Source of the DNA: Chloroflexota bacterium
Lineage (GTDB): Bacteria; Chloroflexota; Dehalococcoidia; Lucifugimonadales; VGZR01
DNA: 5,275 nt
Assembly (NCBI GenBank): GCA_027625225.1
Contig: JAQBWG010000147.1
Coordinates: forward strand, 1-5,275
Reading direction: 5' to 3'
The notes below the pieces were generated by a model. It was not told the DNA's origin and made no database searches. It saw only the letters and a program-made list of their open reading frames with translations. Shown piece after piece: positions 1 through 5,275 of the stretch. The translations under genes were made by a program, and so were the position numbers. The stretch's first letter is position 1, and every line of letters begins with the position of its first letter.

Positions 1-794
1 TTGACGTCCTCCGCCAGGTACGACTCGAAATCGCACGTCGCCAGTTCCGCCATCCGGGTTAAGTCGTCCGGCGGCACCTGCAAATCCTTCGACCCCGTCA
101 CCGCCAGCACCGGCACCGTGATTCTGGGAAAATCCTCCGCCGGGTCGTATGCCAGGAACTCCCGCAGCCACTTCGCGTTAATCTTCGCCACCAGTTGGAT
201 GCGGTACGTGTCCTTCGTAGACCGCTTCACCTTGTTGATGTGGTTCTGCTGCTGCTTCAGCGGGTCTATTCGGAATAGCTTGACGATGAACTTCGTGAAC
301 CCGCCCAGCGTCGGCACGATTTGAGCCGCTTGCCACTTCAACACCGCCTCGCCCTGCTGCGCCGGCCCCGCCAGCAGCACCGCACCCGCAACGTCCGCAC
401 CCTCCGCCGCCATCCGCGTCGCGATGAGCGCCCCCTCGCTGTGTCCCATCAGGAACACCGACCCCGCCTTCACCCGCTCCTCGCCTTTGAGAAACCCCAG
501 CGCCGCCGTCGCATCGGCAACATTATCGTGGAACCCCGTCGTCCAGAAGTCCCCCTCGCTTGCTCCCACACCGCGCTTGTCGTAACGCAGCGTCGCGAAC
601 CCCTGACCCGCCAGGTGCAGCGCCAGCAGCGCGAAAGCGTTCATCCGCATCTTCTTGTGGTTCTCGTCCCTGTCCACCTGCCCCGACCCCGGAATCAGCA
701 GCACCGCCGGGTACGGCCCCGGCCCGTCCGGCACCGCCAGCGTCCCCGCCATCCTGCCTCCCCCCGACTGAAAACTAACCTCGTGCTGAATCAT
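1..794 (-). CDS. Alpha/beta hydrolase (COG1073-like serine hydrolase), C-terminus cut by window edge
   Basis: Reading the minus strand from ATG at 794 gives 264 codons without a stop before the window ends. The fold is a classic alpha/beta hydrolase: an N-terminal beta hairpin (residues 5-21), the oxyanion-hole strand VLLIPGSGQVDRDE (31-44), the strand and turn LRYDKRGVGASEG (69-81), and the nucleophile elbow GHSEGA with Ser119. Asp237 in GSKDLQVP is the likely catalytic acid. The catalytic His should lie just past the left edge and is not seen. A lid-like, Lys-rich insert (about 150-215) separates the elbow from the acid. There is no signal peptide, so the protein is probably cytoplasmic. 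The ATG follows the mobA stop by 6 bases, which suggests coupled translation. Met15 (ATG at 752) is preceded by a strong GGGGGGAGG and is an alternative start, but it would remove the first conserved strand. The substrate is unknown; an esterase, thioesterase or S9-type peptidase-like hydrolase is possible. Confidence 0.9.
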   Translation of the reverse strand, partial: MIQHEVSFQSGGGRMAGTLAVPDGPGPYPAVLLIPGSGQVDRDENHKKMRMNAFALLALHLAGQGFATLRYDKRGVGASEGDFWTTGFHDNVADATAALGFLKGEERVKAGSVFLMGHSEGALIATRMAAEGADVAGAVLLAGPAQQGEAVLKWQAAQIVPTLGGFTKFIVKLFRIDPLKQQQNHINKVKRSTKDTYRIQLVAKINAKWLREFLAYDPAEDFPRITVPVLAVTGSKDLQVPPDDLTRMAELATCDFESYLAEDV

Positions 795-800
795 CGTCTA

Positions 801-1415
801 TCAGACAACCCCCTCTTCGATAAGGGCCACCGCCCGCTGCAAGTCCTCCGGCGTGTTCACATTGAAGAAGCTGTGCAGACCCGGGTCAAACCCCTCCAGC
901 TCGTCTTGGAAAACGTACCGCACCTGCAACTCCTCCAGGATTTCGTGAATCGCGAACCGCCCCGCCTGCAGCCGCTGCTCCATTTTCGGCAGGCACGACT
1001 TCGAATACACCGCGTGCATCGGCTCCGGCCTCCCGTCCACCATCGGCACCACCGCGTCGCCGCTCCCCTGTAGCGACGCCATGTGCCGAAGCAGGTTCCT
1101 GTTCAGAAACGGCATATCGCACCCGACAACCAGCGCCCATTGCTCCGCCGCCGCCTGCAAGCCCGAGAACAGCCCGCCCAGCGACCCCGAATCGGGACGC
1201 ACGTCCACCACCACATCAGCGAACCTTGGTAACGACAACTCCTCCGCCCGTGACTCGTCGTTCACCGACACGATGACCTCCGTCGCCACCTGCGACAGCC
1301 GCGTAATCACATGCGTGATAAGAGATGTACCGCCCAACTGCTCGACGGCCTTGTCCCGTCCGAACCGCGCGCTCTGACCGCCCGCCAATACCACCCCTGA
1401 AACTTTCGTCAGCAT
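801..1415 (-). CDS. mobA: Molybdenum cofactor guanylyltransferase MobA
   Basis: A 204-residue cytoplasmic nucleotidyltransferase of the MobA family. By family knowledge it transfers GMP from GTP to Mo-molybdopterin to form the guanine-dinucleotide cofactor used by DMSO-reductase-type enzymes such as formate dehydrogenase and nitrate reductase. Visible motifs are the GTP-binding loop LAGGQSARFGRDKAV (10-24), DSGSLGGLFSGL (75-86), the metal-binding GCDMPFL with Asp100, PEPMHAVY (130-137), and the C-terminal HSFFNVNTPEDL. Length matches the family's usual 190-210. The frame stays open to an ATG at 1445, but I prefer ATG 1415: GGGAGG sits 8 bases upstream and the protein then begins just before the first strand. 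The related MobA-like enzymes that transfer CMP (MocA) are less likely given the length and motifs. It lies 157 bases after fhs and 6 bases before the hydrolase. Its codons end strongly in G, unlike the 5' half of fhs. Confidence 0.93.
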   Translation of the reverse strand: MLTKVSGVVLAGGQSARFGRDKAVEQLGGTSLITHVITRLSQVATEVIVSVNDESRAEELSLPRFADVVVDVRPDSGSLGGLFSGLQAAAEQWALVVGCDMPFLNRNLLRHMASLQGSGDAVVPMVDGRPEPMHAVYSKSCLPKMEQRLQAGRFAIHEILEELQVRYVFQDELEGFDPGLHSFFNVNTPEDLQRAVALIEEGVV

Positions 1416-1423
1416 CTCGGCAT

Positions 1424-1429
1424 CCTCCC
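1424..1429 (-). promoter_or_regulatory. Ribosome binding site deciding the mobA start
   Basis: GGGAGG on the minus strand lies 8 bases before ATG 1415. It falls inside the reading frame that would start at ATG 1445, so it supports the shorter MobA. No comparable purine-rich site precedes 1445. Confidence 0.65.
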
Positions 1430-1535
1430 GTCGCTCGTCCGGCATACAAACGGCGCACGCACGACATCATTTACCCGGCCCCTGAGCAACTTCAAGAATG
1501 TGCGGGGGCATCATCATTTCAAGCTAAAACCGGCC

Positions 1536-1561
1536 TTTTCGGGGCATCATTTTCCCGAAAA
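1536..1561 (-). terminator. Hairpin after fhs, possible weak terminator or 3'-end stabiliser
   Basis: On the minus strand, TTTTCGGG (1561-1554) and CCCGAAAA (1543-1536) form a perfect 8-bp stem around a 10-base loop. It begins 11 bases after the fhs stop codon. A run of four T occurs only about six bases past the stem (GGCCGGTTTTAG), so this is not a textbook intrinsic terminator. It may terminate partially, protect the fhs transcript end, or mark the boundary between fhs and the mobA-hydrolase pair. The stem is seen directly; its role is inferred. Confidence 0.4.
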
Positions 1562-1572
1562 CCTCGGAGCCT

Positions 1573-3171
1573 CTACAACCCCGTAATATTCCCCTTCGCA
1601 TCCACATCCAGAGCCCGCGGACTGCCCGGCAGCCCCGGCATCGTCATCATCGTCCCCGCGATGGGATAAATAAACCCCGCACCCACCGACGCCCGTACAT
1701 CCGACACCTCGAACGTGTATCCCTTGGGCAAGCCCTTTAGCGTCGGGTCGTGCGACAGCGACAGATGCGTTTTTGCCATGCACACCGGCAGCGTGCCCCA
1801 TCCCAGTTCCTCGTATCGCTGGAGTTGCCGCGCCGCCGTGGGTGCCCAGTTCACGCCGTCCGCATTGTAGACTGCCTTAGCGACCGCGAGCACCTTGTCC
1901 TGTATAGACGCGTTCTCGGCGTGCATGTAAGTAATCTTCGGCTGGTCGCCCTTCACCGCGTCCATAAGCGCCTCGCCGAGTTCCAGCGCGCCTTCGCCGC
2001 CCTTCTCGAACACCTTGCTCACCGGGGCCGAGTGGGCACCGGCGGCTTTGCACCCATCCTGAACGATTTTTATCTCCTCGGCTGTATCGGTGGGGAAGTG
2101 GTTCATCGCGACCACGACCGGCAACCCGAAGCTGCGCACGACGCCGATGAGGTGCGTCAGGTTCGCCATGCCCTCGCGGACGGCCTTGGGATTCGGAGTG
2201 TCCAACTCTTTGAGTGAGACGCCGCCGTGGGACTTGAGCGCGCGCACGGAGGCGACGAGCACGGCACCGGCGGGCTGGAGGCCGCTGCCGCGCACTTTGA
2301 TGTGCATGAACTTTTCGAAGCCCAGGTCCGCGCCGAAGCCTGCTTCGGTGAGGACGTAGTCGGCATAGCCCAGCGCCATTTGGTCGGCCAGCACGGAACT
2401 GCAGCCGTGGGCGATGTTTCCGAAGGGACCGGCGTGGATGAACACGGGCTGGCCTTCGGATGTCTGTACCAGATTGGGCATGAGTGCAGTGCGAAGCAGG
2501 GCCATCATGGAGCCGACGGCGTTGACGTCGGCCGCGGTGACCGGCTTGCGATCTTTGGTGAAGCCGACGACGATGCGGCTGAGGCGGGCCCGCAAATTCT
2601 CAAGGCCGGTGGTTAGAGCCAAGATGGCCATGACCTCGGAGGCGGTGACGATGTCGAAGCCCGATTCGCGGATGGGCATGTTACCCGAGCCGCCTAGTCC
2701 GGCCACGATGCTGCGGAGAGCGCGGTCCTCGACGTCTATGACACGTCTCCACGTAATGCCCGTGGGGTCGAAGCCGTCGATAAGGCCGGTGAGCGCGGCC
2801 AGTAGGCTGTGCGCGGAGCCGACCGCATGGGCGTCGCCGGTGAAGTGGATGTTCACTTCATCGTCCGGCTGGATGAGCGCTTTGCCGCCGCCGGTGCCGC
2901 CGCCCTTGATGCCGAAGATGGGGCCGAGCGCGGGCTCACGGAGCGCTGCGGCGACGTTCACGCCGAGGCGGCCCATGCCCTGGGCGAGGCCGACGGTTGT
3001 GGTGGTCTTTCCCTCACCGGCGGGGGTGGGCGATATGCCGGTGACGACGATGAGCTTGCCCTTTTGAGGGCGGATGGCGTTTAGAGGAATCTTGGCCTTG
3101 TAGTGGCCGTAGGGCAGGATGGTTTTGGTGTCGAGTCCGAGCTTTTCAGCAATCTCGATGATGGGTCGCAT
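1573..3171 (-). CDS. fhs: Formate-tetrahydrofolate ligase (10-formyl-THF synthetase)
   Basis: A 532-residue cytoplasmic enzyme that joins formate to tetrahydrofolate using ATP, giving 10-formyl-THF for purine synthesis, the methyl branch of the Wood-Ljungdahl pathway or serine/glycine interconversion. The P-loop TPAGEGKT is at 49-56. Other family blocks follow in order: REPALGPIFGIKGG (78-91), NIHFTGD (107-113), ITWRRVIDVEDRALR (139-153), HAGPFGNIAHG, TEAGFGADLG, the folate-site FPTDT and KGGEGALEL, then CMAKTHLSLS and MTMPGLPGSPRALDVD near the C-terminus. It is shorter than the usual 555-560 residues. The N-terminus lacks nearly 20 residues and the loop after HSLLAA (122-126) lacks about six, including the usual DNH motif. 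GGGY is GGGK (94-97), and the aromatic residue before the KGGEG block is Phe where Trp is common. ATG 3171 is firm: GGAGG lies 6 bases upstream and an in-frame stop lies just beyond. It starts 52 bases after the transporter stop, so the two may be co-transcribed. Third-base preference shifts from C to G along the gene (see findings). Confidence 0.97.
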   Translation of the reverse strand: MRPIIEIAEKLGLDTKTILPYGHYKAKIPLNAIRPQKGKLIVVTGISPTPAGEGKTTTTVGLAQGMGRLGVNVAAALREPALGPIFGIKGGGTGGGKALIQPDDEVNIHFTGDAHAVGSAHSLLAALTGLIDGFDPTGITWRRVIDVEDRALRSIVAGLGGSGNMPIRESGFDIVTASEVMAILALTTGLENLRARLSRIVVGFTKDRKPVTAADVNAVGSMMALLRTALMPNLVQTSEGQPVFIHAGPFGNIAHGCSSVLADQMALGYADYVLTEAGFGADLGFEKFMHIKVRGSGLQPAGAVLVASVRALKSHGGVSLKELDTPNPKAVREGMANLTHLIGVVRSFGLPVVVAMNHFPTDTAEEIKIVQDGCKAAGAHSAPVSKVFEKGGEGALELGEALMDAVKGDQPKITYMHAENASIQDKVLAVAKAVYNADGVNWAPTAARQLQRYEELGWGTLPVCMAKTHLSLSHDPTLKGLPKGYTFEVSDVRASVGAGFIYPIAGTMMTMPGLPGSPRALDVDAKGNITGL

Positions 3172-3177
3172 AGGAGT

Positions 3178-3182
3178 CCTCC
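3178..3182 (-). promoter_or_regulatory. Ribosome binding site of fhs
   Basis: GGAGG on the minus strand sits 6 bases before ATG 3171. It fixes the short N-terminus of this Fhs, because no in-frame start lies further upstream before a stop codon. Confidence 0.7.
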
Positions 3183-3223
3183 ATAGTGTCTGTAGGCAGT
3201 ATCAGGCGGATTTTATCAGAAGA

Positions 3224-4552
3224 CTATTGGGCTTCCCGCAGCTTCTTTTGGGTCGCCCAGAACGCCAGGGTTACGAGCATGAGGCCGATACCCATGGCGC
3301 CCACGATTTTAAGAGGGCCGAAGTATTCGATAGCCACTCCGGCAGGATAGACGGCGAGGGGGACGAAGCCGAAGGTCATGAGGTAAATGCTCATCACACG
3401 ACCGCGGTAGTGCTCGTCGGCCTGCTCCATCATCAAGGCGTGAGTCAGGGCGCGCCGGACGACTTCTCCGAGGCCCATGACAGCCATGATTATGACCGCC
3501 ACCAGATAGATGGGCACGGCGGCGACGACGATGAGTGCTATGGCAGATGGAATGCCGGAGAGAATCAGGAACAGCCCGCGGTGACGGTTGCCACCGGAGG
3601 CGATGAAGAGTGAGCCTACGATGGAGCCAAGCCCCATGACACTGATGAGCAGGCCGAGGGCGTCGGCTTCGAGGTGGTAGACGTCCACGATGAGGACGGG
3701 CGCGATAGAACGGAAGGGCATGGATAGCAGGGTGGTGAGCAGGGTCATGAAGAGAATAAGTCGGAGCATGGGTTGCTTCCACAGGTATTGGAGGCCAAGC
3801 TGCAGGTCACGGGCAACGGAACGTTCTTCACCCTCTCCATCACCGGGCCGGTGGGGAAGGAAAGTGGTGAGAACGACGGCGACGAATCCCAGTACCCCGA
3901 TGGTGAAGAATACGGAGCCGGGCCCGACGAAAGCGTACATCACACCGGCGATGGCTGGGGCGACGAGGAAGGTGACGCTGAGGATGGCGCCGTTGAGTGC
4001 CATTGCGTTGGTGATTTGGTCGCGCCGAACGAGCAGAGGGATGAGCGACTGGCGCGAGGGCATGGTGAAGGAGAATACGACGCCATATACCGCGGACATG
4101 GCAAGCATGTGTATCCAGGTGGCGATGCCTGTAACGATGGCTATGGCGACGAGGATGCCGAGCACACCCGCGACGAGCTGTCCGAGTTGGATGATTCGCT
4201 TGCGTTCGAACCGGTCGGCGACGACGCCGCCGAGGGGCGACAGCAACACCAGAGGTAAGGCCTGGGCAGCGTTTACAATTCCGAGCCGTGCGGCGGAGCC
4301 GGTGATGTCATAGACGAAATAGCCTGTCGCGACCTGGGCCATCTGGATACTGGCCATCATTGCCAGCATGCCGAGCCACAGGTTGCGATAGTCGCGGTTC
4401 TCTAGCGAACTGAATGTGCGGTGCAGTGAGGCGGCGAAGACGGAGCGGTGTCGTCGAGGAGCGGAGCGCGCGGCAGCCGGTATGGTTGGAGCAGGGGCAA
4501 CAGGAGATGAGGGTGCTGGAGATGCTGGTTGTTGTGGGGGGTCGCCGTCCAT
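3224..4552 (-). CDS. MFS transporter, EntS/MFS_3-type (drug:H+ antiporter-like)
   Basis: An inner-membrane major facilitator of about 442 residues with 12 predicted hydrophobic segments. Numbering here is from TTG 4588. TM1 starts near residue 70 (LWLGMLAMMASIQMAQ). Motif A, GGVVADRFERKR (120-131), lies between TM2 and TM3. A charged central loop (HRPGDGEGEERSVARD) splits the two six-helix halves, and YRGRVMS between TM10 and TM11 mirrors the RGRVM signature of this subfamily. The EntS/MFS_3 group exports siderophores, macrolides and other small molecules; the substrate here cannot be told. A Pro/Ala/Ser-rich cytoplasmic tail of about 30 residues, then an Arg-rich patch, precedes the LENRDYRNLW lead-in to TM1. 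The start is uncertain: ATG 4552 is chosen, but the frame stays open to TTG 4588 (454 residues) and neither start has a clear Shine-Dalgarno site. It is divergent from the lipoprotein gene and lies 52 bases upstream of fhs. Codons mostly end in C. Confidence 0.93.
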   Translation of the reverse strand: MDGDPPQQPASPAPSSPVAPAPTIPAAARSAPRRHRSVFAASLHRTFSSLENRDYRNLWLGMLAMMASIQMAQVATGYFVYDITGSAARLGIVNAAQALPLVLLSPLGGVVADRFERKRIIQLGQLVAGVLGILVAIAIVTGIATWIHMLAMSAVYGVVFSFTMPSRQSLIPLLVRRDQITNAMALNGAILSVTFLVAPAIAGVMYAFVGPGSVFFTIGVLGFVAVVLTTFLPHRPGDGEGEERSVARDLQLGLQYLWKQPMLRLILFMTLLTTLLSMPFRSIAPVLIVDVYHLEADALGLLISVMGLGSIVGSLFIASGGNRHRGLFLILSGIPSAIALIVVAAVPIYLVAVIIMAVMGLGEVVRRALTHALMMEQADEHYRGRVMSIYLMTFGFVPLAVYPAGVAIEYFGPLKIVGAMGIGLMLVTLAFWATQKKLREAQ

Positions 4553-4670
4553 TTGAACCAGTGTAGACTCGTCGCCGAACGTCCGCAAGTGAGGCGGGTG
4601 GATAATGAGTAGCTTCGGACGGTGCCCTATGGCACAATGCCGTGAGATTCAATCCAGGTGCAAATTCTCT
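4553..4670. promoter_or_regulatory. Divergent intergenic region with inverted repeats
   Basis: Promoters for the transporter (minus) and the lipoprotein (plus) are expected here. The plus strand carries GTGCC-CTAT-GGCAC (4622-4635), a perfect 5-bp inverted repeat, overlapped by GGCA-CAA-TGCC (4631-4641), so the two stems exclude each other. GATAAT at 4601-4606 resembles a -10 box for the plus strand and CATTAT (4608-4603) one for the minus strand, but neither has a convincing -35 partner. If the transporter starts at TTG 4588, the gap shrinks to 4589-4670. The repeats are seen; an operator role is inferred. Confidence 0.35.
4656..4660 (+). promoter_or_regulatory. Weak ribosome binding site of the lipoprotein gene
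   Basis: AGGTG lies 10 bases before ATG 4671. The match is short and the spacing slightly long, but this ATG is directly followed by a proper signal peptide, which supports the start. Confidence 0.45.
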
Positions 4671-5275
4671 ATGAAACGTAACCGTTGGCTATATCTGTCG
4701 CTGCTGCTTATCGCGATGACACTTTTATCCGGTGCGTGTAATCGGGAGGCGACAGGAGCGGTTTCTGGCACTCCTTCGGCGAACGGGACCGGGACGCCGG
4801 ATGCGACAGGAGTTGCCGGGGCAACGGCTACACCTGCCGTGAACTATTCGCCCCGGACACTTCCTGTGCGAGAGATCACCTTTCGGGTGAGGGTACCCGC
4901 GAATACGCCTTCCAATGACACCGTGTATGTGATTGTCCTACCGTTCAACGACGGCTGGACGCAGCATGTCGCTCTGACACGAGAGTCAGGTAATGTGTGG
5001 TCAGGTGTGGTCTCGCTTCCCATAGATTCGATGGTGCGGTATGCCTACGACCGCTGGCCGGATGAGAACGACTTTGTGAACACGCGGACGACCCGCGAGG
5101 CGGCGGACGAGGTGATTGAGGTGGACAGCCGGTATATGCACCTCACAAGCGATGTGTCGGTTGTGGAGGATGTGGTGGACACGTGGAGGGACCGACCCGC
5201 GCCGTCGCCGTCGGGCATCATCACGGGGGTCGTGCTGGATGCCACACCGGGCGAGCCTGTGATGGACGCGAATGT
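4671..5275 (+). CDS. Lipoprotein with CBM20-like domain and carboxypeptidase-regulatory-like domain, C-terminus cut
   Basis: The frame is open from ATG 4671 to the right edge (201 codons). Residues 1-23 form a lipoprotein signal: basic MKRNR, a hydrophobic core LYLSLLLIAMTLL, and SGAC with Cys23 as the lipidation site. The lipobox has Ser rather than Leu at -3, so it is acceptable but not canonical. A Gly/Thr/Ala/Pro linker (about 27-62) should tether the protein away from the membrane. Residues 67-175 resemble a starch-binding CBM20-type beta sandwich: ITFRVRVPANTPSNDTVYV (69-87), NDGW (93-96), VWSGVVSLP (109-117), RYAYDRW (123-129) in the place of the usual YKYTRGSW, then NTRTTRE and a closing VVDTWRDRP (168-176). 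After a Pro/Ser hinge, GIITGVVLDATPGEPVMDA (182-200) looks like the start of a carboxypeptidase regulatory-like repeat (G-x-I-x-G-x-V-x-D). A surface binding or enzyme-anchoring role is inferred; any catalytic domain would lie beyond the window. Confidence 0.85.
   Translation, partial: MKRNRWLYLSLLLIAMTLLSGACNREATGAVSGTPSANGTGTPDATGVAGATATPAVNYSPRTLPVREITFRVRVPANTPSNDTVYVIVLPFNDGWTQHVALTRESGNVWSGVVSLPIDSMVRYAYDRWPDENDFVNTRTTREAADEVIEVDSRYMHLTSDVSVVEDVVDTWRDRPAPSPSGIITGVVLDATPGEPVMDAN

Larger units (their letters stand above)
1416..1572 (-). promoter_or_regulatory. Intergenic region between fhs and mobA
   Basis: This 157-base gap is the longest one inside the minus-strand run and is AT-richer than the flanking genes. 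It holds the hairpin at 1536-1561 and three copies of AAATGATG on the minus strand (1472-1465, 1519-1512, 1552-1545). Two of these belong to a longer 10-bp direct repeat (plus-strand GGGGCATCAT at 1505-1514 and 1541-1550). A separate mobA promoter is plausible here from the spacing, but I see no clear -35/-10 pair and no recognisable molybdenum-cofactor riboswitch structure. Confidence 0.35.

Noticed and set aside
321..1073. Long plus-strand open frame (250 codons) opposite the hydrolase and mobA genes
   Set aside because: It is Arg/Pro/His-rich with no recognisable fold and lies antisense to two genes with clear catalytic motifs. GC-rich coding DNA commonly leaves the opposite strand open.
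801..1445. Longer MobA starting at ATG 1445
   Set aside because: The extra ten residues (charged, before MLTKVSGVVLAGG) are not part of the family fold, and the good Shine-Dalgarno site at 1424-1429 serves ATG 1415.
2414..3067. Plus-strand open frame of 217 codons opposite fhs
   Set aside because: Its composition is low-complexity Ser/Pro/Ala/Arg with no motif, and the minus strand is unambiguous fhs throughout.
3690..4313. Plus-strand open frame of 207 codons opposite the transporter
   Set aside because: It is an antisense shadow of a clear 12-helix membrane protein. Its Ser/Thr/Arg-rich product shows no domain.
4597..4605. TTATCCACC on the minus strand, 8 of 9 bases like a DnaA box, considered with the skew flip as a replication origin
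   Set aside because: One near-match of this quality is expected by chance in about 5 kb. There is no cluster of boxes, no AT-rich unwinding region and no dnaA, dnaN or gyrase gene, and it lies about 2.5 kb from the skew change.
1..5275. CRISPR arrays, insertion sequences, tRNA genes and phage or defence genes
   Set aside because: No regularly spaced repeats, terminal inverted repeats flanking a transposase, tRNA-like cloverleaf or defence-type domain was seen on either strand.

Overview
This GC-rich window (roughly 60% G+C) is densely coding bacterial chromosome. It has four genes in a row on the minus strand and one divergent, unfinished gene on the plus strand. No rRNA, tRNA, CRISPR array, transposase or phage gene was seen. 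The taxon cannot be fixed from the sequence. The high G+C, the lipoprotein with a Thr/Gly/Ala-rich linker before beta-sandwich modules, and a somewhat divergent formate-tetrahydrofolate ligase would suit a Chloroflexota (Dehalococcoidia or SAR202-like) genome, but this is a weak inference.

Layout, in the direction of minus-strand transcription: an MFS efflux-type transporter (4552 down to 3224) is followed after 52 bases by formate-tetrahydrofolate ligase fhs (3171 to 1573). Next comes a 157-base gap with a perfect 8-bp hairpin and short repeats. Then follow a molybdenum cofactor guanylyltransferase mobA (1415 to 801) and, only 6 bases later, an alpha/beta hydrolase (794 to 1) that runs off the left edge. 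A 118-base intergenic stretch (4553-4670) separates the transporter from the plus-strand lipoprotein gene (4671 to the right edge). That gene encodes a lipoprotein signal peptide, a flexible linker, a CBM20-like starch-binding-type domain and the start of a carboxypeptidase-regulatory-like domain.

Functionally, Fhs makes 10-formyl-tetrahydrofolate from formate. MobA finishes the bis-MGD type of molybdenum cofactor that formate dehydrogenases, among other enzymes, need. The two could share a formate or one-carbon theme, but no formate dehydrogenase is visible and the link is inference. mobA and the hydrolase look translationally coupled. The transporter and the lipoprotein are probably unrelated to that theme.

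The most unusual signal is compositional. The plus strand is clearly C-rich from 1 to about 2050 and mostly G-rich from about 2200 to the end. The change falls inside the intact fhs gene, although every gene up to 4552 lies on the same strand. No convincing novel multi-gene system was found.
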